In this document: positions 11,485-22,020 of the stretch, one piece after another
Position numbering within the stretch: the first letter of the stretch is position 1
Layout of the letters: each line of letters begins with the position of its first letter
Assembly: GCF_035046485.1 (NCBI RefSeq)
Contig: NC_085137.1
Coordinates: 47,237,155 to 47,301,154, forward strand
Reading direction: 5' to 3'
Origin: Aedes albopictus
Taxonomy: Eukaryota > Arthropoda > Insecta > Diptera > Culicidae
DNA length: 64,000 nt
The notes under the pieces: generated by a model
The model's input: only the letters and a program-made list of their open reading frames with translations
Told to the model about the DNA's origin: nothing
The model's database searches: none
Program-made: the position numbers and the translations under genes

Positions 11485-11612
11485 AATAACCTGCTAGTAT
11501 ACACTTTGTATGAGGTCAGCATCATTTATTTAAAAATAGACTGGTCAAAAACAAATGCAAGATAACAAGTGAATATAATAAAAAAAAAAGAATTTATTGA
11601 AATACTCTTCGT

Positions 11613-12290
11613 AAGATATCTCAGTAATCAAATGCCGAATCGAAATAAAATTGCAGGGCCTTATACAAGCATATTGTAGCTTTCATTTGGGGCCTAGAGA
11701 ACCCAAAACGGTTGACAGACGGCTGAGATATTTATTATGGTACCCTTGGCCAAAAATCTCTCAAAGAGTTAACCTGTATTACTCCCAAGTACTCTTTGAA
11801 AGATATCTCGGTAACCAAACGTCCAATCCTAATGAAATTGTATAGGGCTCTACTAGAATGTTGTAGCTTTTATTTGGTGCCAGGATAACCGAAATCGGGT
11901 GACAGACGGCTAAGATATTTATTATGATACTTTTGGTCAAAAATCTCAAAAGCTTTAGTTGTATAAATCCGAAGTACTCTTCGAAAGATATCTCTGTAAC
12001 CAAATGTGCAATCGAAATAAAATTTCTGGGCGATCTACTAGGGTGATGTAGCTTTCATTTGGTGCCAAGAGAACCCAAATCGATTGACAAACGGTCGAAA
12101 TATTTATTATGATACACTTGGTCAAAAATCTTAAAAAGTTTAGAAGTATGACTCATAAGTACTCTTCGAGAGATATCTCGGTAACCAAACGTCCAATCGA
12201 AAAAAAATTCAATAGCGTTCTACTAGGATGTAGTAGCTTTCATTTGCTTCCAAGAGAACTCAAATCGGTTGACAGACGGCTGAGAAACGT
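11613..12290 (+). repeat. ~187 bp tandem array, nearly four units
   Basis: Units begin with ATATCTC(A/G)GTAAC/TCAAA near 11616, 11803, 11990 and 12172. Each contains TGTAGCTTTCATTTGG, CCAAATCGGTTGACAGACGG and AAGTACTCTTCGAAAG. The last unit is incomplete and breaks off before the CA microsatellite. Units are diverged by roughly 10-20% by eye. The array lies near the right end of the 3.0 kb element, a placement typical of subterminal repeats. A relic unit is at 810-945. Confidence 0.85.
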
Positions 12291-12310
12291 GCGTGACTTT
12301 TTTTTGTAAC

Positions 12311-12360
12311 GCACATACACACACACACACATACACACATACACACACACACATACAGAC
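12311..12360. repeat. (CA)n microsatellite
   Basis: About 50 bp of CA repeats interrupted by TA steps, directly following the tandem array. Confidence 0.95.
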
Positions 12361-12544
12361 ATTTGCTCAATTCGTCGAGCTGAGTTCATTGGTATATGAG
12401 ACTCGGCCCTCCGGGCCTCGGATCGAAAGTCGGTTTTTCGAGCGATATTTATACCCTTCTTATGGGTGTAAGAAGGGTAAAAAGATATCGCACAGGCAAG
12501 TTGTCCGTTTTATAAATTGAACAGTCCTTATAGAGATGCTCATT

Positions 12545-12700
12545 TTCTGTTTCACATACATTCGGGGAGGAATCCCAGAAGAAAGTCGTGGTGGGATATT
12601 CCAGAAAGGAACCTCCGGAGGAATCGTGGGAGGAACGCAAAAAAAATCCGATAGTAATCCCAGAAGAATAAAATCTGAAAGAATCCCATCTTTATTAACG
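12545..12700. repeat. Degenerate GGAGGAATCCC-type patchwork repeat
   Basis: Reiterated GGAGGAATCCCAGAAG, CCGGAGGAATCGTGGGAGG and AATCCCAGAAGAAT words. It lies immediately outside the right terminus of the 3.0 kb element. 12701-13121 is otherwise unrecognised. Confidence 0.5.
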
Positions 12701-13280
12701 AGATTTTCAGCCCAGGGCTGGTTCATCTCGGAACCCACAGAAACTTGTGGTATAGCTAGTCTACGTATACACACTAAACAGCCATTCATTGCAAGAATCC
12801 TGGAAAGTGATAGAAACGACTGCCTCCATCATTTTTCATATCATGTTCAATGCTTGCAGCACACCGGAAAAAACTTCGAAAAAAGCATGTAATGTTTTGT
12901 CATTTCAGACCGACATCGACATATAAATGCGGCAAAAATTACTCAAATTTGTGTGCAAACTTATTTTTACACGATACGAAAAATGTTTGGCTCTCGTAAT
13001 TTTACAACAACAGTTCAGTGGTCGTCAACATGTACGACATACACACTGCAGTCCACGACTGATTTCGGAAGATGCCGTTTGACAGTTCAACATAAGTAAA
13101 CATTGCGTGTTTCTGTCACACACACTAAAACTGTTCAGAACTAAAATGTGTAAGACCTACTCATAAGTGCATACTTTCCAGACCACTGTGTAACAGTTTT
13201 TTTATCTAGTTTGTTTATTTATGGCTCAATCGCGTGTAATGCTTTACCTACCTTGATACCTTGTTGGCTACAAAGTAACT

Positions 13281-16200
13281 TTACTCCAATGCCGAGCGTA
13301 TAGTAGAGCACCATCTTCGTCGGTCTTGGGCGATGTTCCTCCAGTTTCCCCGAACGTGTAGGGATCGTAGATCTTCTTCAACCGCGTGCAGCCAGCGAGT
13401 TCGCGGCCGCCCACGAAGTCGCCTACCTCTACCGGGTTCTCTGCTGAATATTGTTTTCGCTATTCTTTCTTCCGACATTCGCACTACGTGTCCAGCCCAC
13501 TGAAGTCTGCCGTATTTTATACGTTTCACAATATTCGCATCTTCGTACACTTGGTACAACTCGTGATTCATGCGTCTGCGCCACACTCCATTTTCTTGTT
13601 TCCCACCGAGAATTGTCCGCAGCACTTTGCGCTCAAAAACTCCAAAAGATTTTCGGTCTACCTCCTTTAACGTCCACGCTTCGTGACCGTAGAGGGCAAC
13701 CGGAAGAATCAGCGTCTTATACAGAGCGAATTTTGTTTGCGTTTGCAAGTTACGGGACCTAAGCTGGCTACGCAATCCATAAAAGGCCCTATTCGCAGCT
13801 GCAATACGCCTTTTCACTTCACGGGAAACGTCATTGTCACATGTCACAAGTGTTCCAAGATAAACAAATTCTTCAACAACTTCAAACACTTCCTCATCAA
13901 TCACTACCTCAGCACTAACACCACTAGGCCTGCTTCTGTCTCTACCCGCTATCATGTACTTCGTCTTGGTAGAGTTAATCGTCAAGCCTATCCTCGCTGT
14001 CTCTCTCTTCAGAGGAGCATAAGCTTCCTCCACTGCCCTACGATCGATGCCGATGAGATCAATATCGTCCGCAAAACCGAGGAGCATGTGCGACCGTGTG
14101 ATGATAGAGCCATTCCTCTGCACGCCTGACCTCCTAATCGCTCCTTCGAGTGCAATGTTGAACAATAAATTTGAAAGAGCATCTCCCTGCTTCAATCCAT
14201 CCAAGGTCACAAACGACGTAGACACTTCGTCCGCGATCCGAATACTTGATTTTGATCCATCCAGCGTTGCGCGTATCAGCCTAATTAGTTTCGCCGGAAA
14301 ACCATGTTCTGACATTATCTGCCAAAGCTCATTTCTTTTCACTGAATCGTACGCTGCTTTAAAATCAATGAACAGATGGTGAGTCTGCAAGTTATATTCA
14401 GTCTTGTGCATTATCACCATCATAACACAAAAAAGCCGCAACATCAACATTGCCCTTCTTCCTCCATCAACGCTACAGCCGACCGTCTCTATGTTGCTAA
14501 CGAACACATTCGAGACGAACGCATTGATACGGTGGCTGCCGCCGCCACGCTCTTTCTCTGCAAATCTCTTGAGTAGCCGAACGCTTCTTAACCGTCGTTC
14601 CGAAGCAGAGCTATGTCACTCACTGCGGGGTGACTCTCGTCTGAAAATGCCAGGATGAGGGTCAATTTGTTAAGTAGTATTGCATGGCGCAGCAAACACA
14701 AACATAGCACGCCCTATGAATAGAATGCAAGGCGTAGAACAAAAACTCGCTTCGGTGTTTCATCGTGTGGTTCGGAAACAAGAGACGATCGCTGCTGTTG
14801 GATGTGGTTGACTCTGCATTGAACGAGGGTTGGCTTGAGTGGCTTTTGCGTGAATCGATTATGTTTTGATGGACTGCGTTTGTCGTATGAGGTGATGGTT
14901 GGAGCGAATGTCATTCGACATTGACCATCCTGAAACTGCACAACCCTGGTTATATTCCCGAAATTTATCTAGGATCATCCGCAGGGTAAACATTTGATCC
15001 GTCGTTGATCGGCCCTCACGAAAACCAGCCTGGTATTCGCCGACGAAGGGCTCCTCAAGAGGTCGCAGTCTGTTGAACAGGACACGCGACAGTATCTTAT
15101 ACGCCGAATTTAAAAGGGTTATCCCTCTGTAATTGGCACACTCCAGTCTGTGCCCTTTCTTGTAGATTGGGCATATGAGGCCATCCAACCAACTGGTGGG
15201 CAATTCTTCAGCCTCCCAAATCTTTATAATAATCTGATGGATTGATTGATGTAGCTGCTCGCTTCCGTGCTTATGAAGTTCGACCGGGATCTCGTCCTTC
15301 CCAGCAGCCTTGCTGTTTTTCAGCTCCTTAAGGGCCTTTTTAACCTCATCCAGTGTTGGTGGTTCCACTGCTTGACTGTAATCCATTATGTTAACCCTGT
15401 TCCTGGGTGCTCCTTCGCTGCTACCATTCAACAAATCTTCGAAGTGCTCCTTCCACCTGGCTGCCACCATTGTTTTGTCTGTCAGCATATTTCCTTCCCG
15501 GTAATTGCACATGGAGGGCACTGGCGCAGTCTTGTGCCGCGCGCCATTGACAGTTGCATAAAATCTCCGCATATCGTTCCTGTCCATACTTTCCTGCGCT
15601 TCAGCAATAACACTCTCTTCGTGTTGCCGTTTTTCCCTGCGGTGGATTCGTTTCTCTTCTGCTCTTGCAACCCTGTACCGCTCTCTGTTCTGCCGCCGCC
15701 GGGTACCGGCCACTAGCATTCGACTTCTGGCGGCATTCTTTTCGTTCGTCGCTCGTTGGCAGTCCTCGTCAAACCAACCATTACGTTGGCGTCGCTGAGC
15801 GGTACCAATCACCTCTTGCGCTGTTGTTGTCACTGCTTCGTGGATACTTCCCCATAAGCTGTTGACATCTCCAGATCCGTTGGTCTCTCCTATCCTCTCG
15901 TCTAGCTTCTGATGGTACTGTGCAGCAACCCCTTCGGCTGACAAGCGCTGGATATTGAAACGCATCGTCCTGTTGTTTCTTGAACTCGTGACGCTGGATA
16001 ATCGCGCCCGAATTTTAGCGGCTACAAGATAATGATCCGAGTCGATGTTCGGGCCTCTGTAGGACCTCACATCTATGACGTCCGAGAAATGTCGCCCGTC
16101 GACCAGCACGTGGTCTATCTGGGAGCAAGTGTCACCACTCGGGTGTCGCCAGGTGTGTTTTCGGATATTCTTACGTGCGAAGTAGGTACTGCTGATTGCC

Positions 16201-16814
16201 ATCCCTCTAGCTGCAGCGAATGTCACAAGGCGCAGACCATTATCGTTGGTAACAGAATGAAGGCTTTCCGTTCCAATGACAGGCCGAAAGAAATTTTCTC
16301 TGCCGATCTGCGCATTTGCATCTCCGATGACTATTTTGACATCTTGTTTTGGGCACTCTCCGTAGGCCTTATCAAGGCTCTCATAGAACTCATCCTTCAT
16401 GTCATCGGGTTTGTCGTTCGTTGGCGCATAGATGCTGATCAGGCTGTAGTTGAAGAACTTGCCCTTCATCCTCAACACACAGATTCGGTCGCTTATCGGC
16501 TTCCACCGAATAACTCGCTTCATCTGCCTCCCGATCACTATAAAGCCAACTCCGCGTTCTGCCTTATCGCCGCCGCTGTAGTAGATGTGGTACTTGAATG
16601 AAGTGTTGGCGATGGGATCCACCGCTCGGAATTCGCGTTCTCCAGTTTTGGGCCAGCGTATCTCCTGGATGGCGGCCACATTAACGCCGACATTCTGCAG
16701 TTCACGAGCCAGGAGCCCAACACGTGCGGGTTCATTCAAAGTTCTCACGTTCCAAGATCCGACTTTCCAATCGTTGTCCTTTATTCGTTGCCGGGTCTGT
16801 TGCCGTTGAATCAA
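13281..16814 (-). pseudogene. RTE ORF2: APE-type endonuclease plus reverse transcriptase, split by MITE
   Basis: This protein nicks target DNA and primes reverse transcription of its own mRNA. The 5' part (16814 down to 14949) encodes an exonuclease-endonuclease-phosphatase domain: SWNVRTLN at residues ~20-27, catalytic QEIRW glutamate at ~51, IYAPTND, GDANAQ and the terminal SDHYLV motif near residue 258. A linker follows, then the RT start AAGKDEIPVEL, NYRGITLLN and QAGFREGRSTTDQ. The 3' part (14398 down to 13281) has HHLFIDFKAAYDS (RT motif A), LKQGDALS (motif B), FADDIDL (motif C, both aspartates present) and the C-terminal RLQWAGHV..GRPRTRW segment typical of RTE proteins. The reading frame is broken only by the 550 bp MITE plus its 8 bp TSD. 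Codons on each side meet at E-Y-N, so the pre-insertion ORF appears to have been open. The start at 16814 is the first Met before the endonuclease; upstream initiation is possible. Confidence 0.88.
14399..14948. mobile_element. hAT-like MITE inside the RTE ORF, 8 bp TSD
   Basis: 550 bp. Left end CAGTCTTGTGCATTATCA and inverted right end CAGGGTTGTGCAGTTTCA match at most positions. Perfect 8 bp duplications GTTATATT flank it (14391-14398 and 14949-14956). A CAG start, short terminal repeats and an 8 bp TSD are hAT hallmarks; absence of a transposase makes it non-autonomous. Open frames crossing its edges are artefacts of the insertion. Confidence 0.85.
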
Positions 16815-17377
16815 TCCGTTTACTCTACTATTGCTTTTCTGGGTGTTTGAAGGTTTTCAGCAGGCTACCTTACCGGGGCCGCGCTGCCTACATTGCGTTT
16901 AAGGGGCTGGCTTCTTAGGTATAGCTGACGCAATACAGCATTTCATACTCAGCCGCTCGATGCCAGAACAGACGCTGTTTGAGCCGCACCTCCTTGGTGA
17001 ACAGACGCTCGGGACGTACCTCCTCAATCTAGCTGAAGTCAGAAGGACAACAGTGCCCAGGTTGCACTACCAGCTAAGCACACAACTCTTAGCTGGCGGT
17101 CTTTGTCATCGTTTGACCCGTGGAAGCATGAGGTAGGAACTTGTGAGGACCAGAGCTATGTTGGACGCTCTCCTTATCGACTCACCTTTTTGCAGCCCGT
17201 GTAACGCTTTACGGAGCCGGAATTCATTTTTGTAATTGAGTATTTACAATTAATTCATTCTTATGTACCAAGGTTAGTATTGGGATGAGGCCAGGGTACT
17301 CGTGGCTGCTCGAGGTTAGCGGGTCACACGGTTTTTTGGATAGGCATGGTGAGGATAGGATTTTTGGATTCGTTGTA

Positions 17378-17667
17378 CAGTAGACGTTCGATAACTGCAA
17401 CATGTTTACGTTTCACTTACCGAATGAAATTCGATAACTGCAACAACTGACAGACGTCAAAGAACTATCAGTTGCTGCAGAATGCAGTCAATGTGCATAC
17501 GGAAAACATCGCATTGCAGCAAAAGTGCATGCGAAAAATATCGCATCGCTGTTGACATTTCATTTTGACGGGTAGCGGTGCGATAACTGCAAAATTGTTG
17601 CACTTAGCGGACTTGCACTTAAAAAAACATTGCAGTTAAAGCGTTTGCACCGAGCGAACGTCTACTG
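17378..17667 (+). mobile_element. pogo/Tigger-like MITE, copy 3
   Basis: 290 bp with CAGTAGACGTTCG / CGAACGTCTACTG ends and TA at 17376-17377 and 17668-17669. It is about 30 bp longer than copies 1 and 2; the centre carries a pair of related ATGCGAAAAATATCGCAT-type words not seen in them. Confidence 0.85.
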
Positions 17668-17929
17668 TAACACATCCGGGAGGTATGTGTGTAACAGTTA
17701 CACGTTCACAAAATCAACTCCTGCGTTCCAAAATCGCAAAACTTGCAATTGTTTTTGTATGGCAATTTAGCTAGGTTTTCTAGTGACTTTGGCGAACCAA
17801 AAAATATAGACATTTTGTATCTTGAATAGTGTACGAGCAGATTTTGTGAATGTGTAATTGTTATGAGTGGTCTGTAAATTATGCATTTATGAGTTGGTCT
17901 TACACATTTTAGTGCTGAGCGGTTTTAGC

Positions 17930-18948
17930 GTGCAAGTCGTGTAAATTCATTAGTCATGTGCTTGAATATTATGGGCAGAAGCACTCAACTAATGTCAATT
18001 TTTGAATTTTTGGTTGTACAGCACCAATATTAAAAATACGGCACGTTTGAGTTTATGTCAAAGCTAATTCCGACGTGTTAGTCATTTGTGTCACTATTAA
18101 AATTGAGAATTTTTTTAGTGTGAAGAATTGAAGCAGTTAATGTCACTCTGTCGATGATCTTCTACCTGAGATGGGACATAGGAATTTAACCCTTATGTCC
18201 AGGCTCGAAAGCTTATGCCTAAACATCTCTAAACACCATTACTCGCTCTCAAAATCGGAAAAAAGCAGAGTGATCCCTTTTCCAAGTAAGTATAGTAAAC
18301 TATGCATGTCCTTTTCGGAACGGAGCGCAAAAAAGTGAAATTTCCATGGAAAAAGCTCAACTTTGGCTCTCTAGAACTACCAAACATTTTAACAAATCAA
18401 CAGGTTTTCTTTGGTGTTTGGAAAATCTAGTCTTTGTCTTTTGATTTCTAACTTTATCCATGTAGATCAAATAATGAATTTGCGACAGATAAAACTTTTT
18501 CATGTTTTTCAATTTTTGCACAATTTTTGTTTAAATTGTTGTGGTAAATCTTACACGCAATCTAAACGAAATTTTATTTGCACACATGCAAGTACAAGTA
18601 ATGGGTCAATTATTAAATCAATAAACATCATCTAAAACAAACACTAAACAGATGAAAAAATACGCAAAACAGTAATTGCTCAACAGCACAATTGTGCTGG
18701 TTCGTCACGAAAGGGATATCCGTAATAATTAGCGAAAAAGCCGTAACCAACAAAATGTACACAATTTGAGTGATTGCGGGAGTGAAAAGAAGCTAGATTT
18801 GTCTTCTAAATGCTCACAAAGTTTTCTTGATATCACTTTTCTAACTATTGAAAATCACTGATTGAGTGAAAGGCGTAATCCCATTCTATTCCAAACGAAC
18901 AAAAACAAGAATTACGCCTTCTACTCCTTTGTTTTGTTTACGAAAGTG
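17930..18948. other. No gene seen; AT-rich
   Basis: AT-rich sequence with many TTTTT runs. 18870-18948 already carries a GGCGTAATCCC / ATTACGCC pair that mirrors the minisatellite following it. No coding or RNA feature is supported. Confidence 0.35.
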
Positions 18949-19095
18949 AAAGGCGAAACTGAAATCAACACGTAAACACGGCGATAGTAGAAGGCGAAAC
19001 TGAAATCAAAACGTAAACACGGCGAAAGCAAATGGCGAAATTCTGTCAAAATCATAAACAAGGCGAATAGTAAAAGGCGATTCTGAAAATGATAT
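18949..19095. repeat. ~42 bp minisatellite, about 3.5 units
   Basis: Units AAGGCGAAACTGAAATCAA..CGTAAACACGGCGA repeat at 18949, 18991, ~19032 and ~19074, degrading to the right. An inverted unit-like segment (ATTACGCCTTCTACTCC and GTTTACGAAAG) lies just upstream at 18910-18948. Confidence 0.75.
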
Positions 19096-19626
19096 CGATT
19101 CGAGGTGCATAGTATTGGGCGAAAATAGCATTCTCAGGTATCAATTCAGGCGTAATTAAATAAATGCAATTTTTAGTGCAAAAAATATCAAATTCGTGCA
19201 GTGTTCTTAGAAAAACAAGAAACTATGTCAGAACTGTATCAATTAACCTTATTTGAGTTGAATTATTCTGTATTACTTCTAAATAGGAATTAAAATTTGA
19301 TCAGCAAAATTCGGTTGTTGTTTTCGCATTGTTATTGCTTTGTTAGTTACGCCCTATTCGCGAATTACTTCCGATATAATATAGCAATCAATGTGAATGC
19401 ACATAATAATCGTGAGTGATATGACCAATTAACTACACAATTCCAATCAGAATGAACTCACCAAACTAATCAACTCGAGTGCGCCATATCCATTCGCCAA
19501 TAACAGAAACTGATTCGGATTCTACTTTTCTCTGATCAGCCAAATTGGTTGTCTTCAAATGAAACTGTTGAAAAAGGAAGAATAATTCTTACAAAAACTC
19601 ATGGAAAAAATCTAAAAAGAGCTTAT

Positions 19627-19705
19627 ACAGTTTGTCTTCTTCTTTTTGGCGTAACGTACCCACTGCTCAGCTTCGTATTCTATGAGTACTTCCACAAATA
19701 TCCAA
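19627..19705 (-). mobile_element. 3' fragment of a Feilai-related SINE
   Basis: Reads as the complement of a SINE tail: TCTTCTTTTTGGCGTAACGT, CCACTG, GCTCAGCTTCGTATTC and GAGTACTTCCACA, matching the 3' half of the SINE at 28000-28246. The tRNA-like head is missing, so it is truncated. 19706-20404 beyond it holds nothing recognisable. Confidence 0.6.
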
Positions 19706-20408
19706 GGAAATTAAGACAATTTTAGCATTGTCTTGCCGAATACTTACGCCTTTACAGCTGTGGCTCCATTGACCCTTCCCTTCGCGGGTTGTTTCGGAAA
19801 ATACGAGCAATGCTAGGATGATTGTGCGGTTTAGTACGTGAGAGGACGACTAGGACTACCATCTGGAATAATAAAAACAACCGATAGTGAGTGCCAGGCA
19901 ATTGAGGCAAAAGAGAAAATCGATTAAGAGAAATCGATCATCGTAGATACTCCCGTATGATACTAAACGCGAGCTATAGTTATTTTTTAGACGAAACTCT
20001 TGGGAGTTTGTCACAAAGCGTCCCTGGAGGAATTTCCTTACCTGAAGAAGTTTATAAAGGAGCTTTTGACGGAATTCCTAAAGCATATCTACACATAACA
20101 TAAGTTGAACTACTAAGGAGAATGACGACGAAAAGTTGGTTCTTTTTGCTTCGAAAAGAATAGGTATAACTGGTATACAGCACACCGTTCTGTCATCGAT
20201 ATTCATAAATAAAAACTGGCATGACAGCTCTCAATTATTTGTAGCTGGTATAAAACTGCGAAGTCTGGCTAATCCGATTTTGAACACTTAGACAAAATTA
20301 AAAAAAAATTCTCTTGAATTTATCAACAGATTTCTGATGAATACAGTTTTTTTTATTAAGCGGTGCTGTATGGCTCGTCAAAGTGAAAATGACAAAAGTA
20401 AAACTTAA

Positions 20409-21895
20409 TGTCGAATTCGTTTATTCCCGACGGTGCACTGCACCGGTGTAGAAATTGACACCGGAAAAACGAACGGTTTCGGTGCAATTTGTTGACAGCT
20501 TATGATGGTATCAGTAAGAGCGCGTGAGAGCGTCAATGAAAACAATAAAGGATATCAAAAATAAACATAATCAATGTTTTAAGGATTTCCGTGATGAACA
20601 AAATTATTTTTATTTATTTTTATTTTTTACTTTCTATATACAATTGAACAATTTTAAAAGTTCTCAGTAATCCACTACATGATAAACTTGTAATGATAAA
20701 TGTTACTTGATAATTGTTTTCCAATGTTTTAACACTCCTACATTATTTATCTTCTTCAAATTCTTATAATATCATAATCTTTCAATTAAAAGCTCCTTTT
20801 TAGAATTCAACAATTTCCGTGGCCCAATAAAAATATGCTAAGGGACTGTCCATTAATTACGTAAGGGTTTATAGGGGATGGGGGGTTTGGTAAATCTTAC
20901 GCGCCATAAAAACATACTTGGGTTCTCATACAAAATCATATATCATATAAGGGGTATCGAAAAATCGGAAAAAATCCCTTACGTAATAAATGGACTGCCC
21001 CTAACATACAATTGTTAACGATCTACGTGCACAAATTTAACACAAAAATGTAAAGGCAGTTCAATAGAAAACGTTTAGCTACAACGTAAAAAAAAATAAA
21101 TAAATGCTTTTTAAAACATAACGTTATTGAGACGCAACTTATATTAAAAACACTTCAACCATCCTTTAGTGACATTTGTTTGACTTCCAATCCAAAGTAA
21201 TTCAAAAATTCAATATTTGTTGCTAGATTTGTTGTAAGAAAAAAAAAAATAGAATTTACGGTTTTGAAACTGTTTGTACCTACAAAATGTTACTTCAGTA
21301 ATATTTCAGTCCAATTTTAGATTTTTATTCTATTCTGGGCTTATCAAAACTTTATTACGTAAATTGTCTTCATATATCATAGATCACCATGCGACGGAAA
21401 ATTCTAATGATTAAAATCATTAAAAGTAATCCACATATTTGCGATTATCAAAAAAGTGATGGGAAAAATACACGTTGAATCAACTCTTTGGAATTTCATG
21501 TTACCGATAAATTTTTAAGATTCCTCAGAAGTTGAAAGACGTCATAATCATCGATCAAGTTTAAATAATTTTTAAACGCACAGATTTGCTGTTTGGAAAT
21601 TAAAACATGTTGAAATAAACGAATATCCAAGAAAACTGTTTACCTAATGCCAAAGAGAAAATCATCATTCCTATCAAAACAAAAACACGATACAAGTTCA
21701 GCGACATGCATGTATTGGTAAAACTAGCTTCGTACCTGCTACACCGCGCTCAAACTGGGTGTAGCATTTTCTTGCACCGGTGCCAATCGGATGTCAAAAC
21801 AGAACAGTACCTGCGAATAAACGAACGGTTTCGGTGCAAGTTTGCTACACCCGGTGGCAAAGTGGTGCAGGCGGTGCAAATAAACGAATTCGACA
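20409..21895. mobile_element. TTAA-flanked element, TGTCGAATTCGTTTATT termini
   Basis: 1,487 bp with TTAA at 20405-20408 and 21896-21899 and terminal repeats TGTCGAATTCGTTTATT. Subterminal GGTGCA / ACCGG-rich segments (ACGAACGGTTTCGGTGCAA) occur near both ends (20469-20490 and 21822-21840). TTAA duplication is the piggyBac/Kolobok-type preference, but the ends do not begin with the CCC usual for piggyBac. No transposase ORF. Carries a nested MITE at 20841-21001. Confidence 0.75.
20841..21001. mobile_element. MITE with GGGACTGTCCATTAATTACG termini, copy 2
   Basis: 161 bp relative of 1284-1456, oriented oppositely: the GTTTATAGGGG / GGGGTTTGGTAAATCTTACGCG side comes first. TA flanks at 20839-20840 and 21002-21003. 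It is nested inside the TTAA element. Confidence 0.8.
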
Positions 21896-21987
21896 TTAAT
21901 TAGAAAGGTCACCCAAACAGTGTAATTTATCCACCAGAGTGCGAGGCCGCCATTTTTAAGAATCCAACATCTTGTATGCAAACATTT

Positions 21988-22020
21988 GTGTATCCACAAA
22001 GGAATCCATTGTGGATACAC
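21988..22020. repeat. Perfect 12 bp stem hairpin
   Basis: GTGTATCCACAA (21988-21999) and TTGTGGATACAC (22009-22020) form an uninterrupted 12 bp stem with a 9 nt loop. Function unknown. There is no T-run downstream to suggest a terminator. Confidence 0.7.

Larger units (their letters stand above)
9521..12528. mobile_element. 3.0 kb non-autonomous element with ~35 bp perfect terminal repeats
   Basis: Left end AGGACTGTTCAATTTATAAA continues identically, in inverted form, at the right end up to ACGGACAACTT. TATA sits outside both ends (9517-9520, 12529-12532), consistent with a TATA or TA target duplication; the palindromic word prevents a choice. The interior is AT-rich, has no transposase ORF, and holds a younger SINE (11293-11484), a ~187 bp tandem array (11613-12290), a CA microsatellite and a GGCCCTCCGGGCC-containing subterminal segment (12400-12475). 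Confidence 0.8.
13248..17197 (-). mobile_element. RTE-clade non-LTR retrotransposon (near full length)
   Basis: A minus-strand element of ~3.95 kb comprising ~0.38 kb of 5' leader, one long endonuclease/RT ORF and a very short 3' tail. The 3' end on its own strand is CAAGGTATCAAGGTA, a short tandem repeat typical of RTE tails. Candidate 15 bp target duplications with one mismatch, CGTGTAATGCTTTAC and CGTGTAACGCTTTAC, lie at 13233-13247 and 17198-17212. A hAT-like MITE (14399-14948) interrupts it. It resembles JAM1-type RTE elements of Aedes; the exact family needs a database. Confidence 0.8.
13122..17929. mobile_element. Fold-back host element split by later insertions
   Basis: An imperfect ~70 bp inverted repeat, including CTAAAATGTGTAAGACC and CTCATAA(G/A)TGCATA landmarks, occurs at 13122-13192 and, inverted, at about 17858-17929. 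Between them lie an RTE retrotransposon (13248-17197) and a pogo-like MITE (17378-17667). Removing both leaves roughly 0.55 kb, a normal MITE size. The outer limits are uncertain because similarity fades outwards. Confidence 0.55.
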
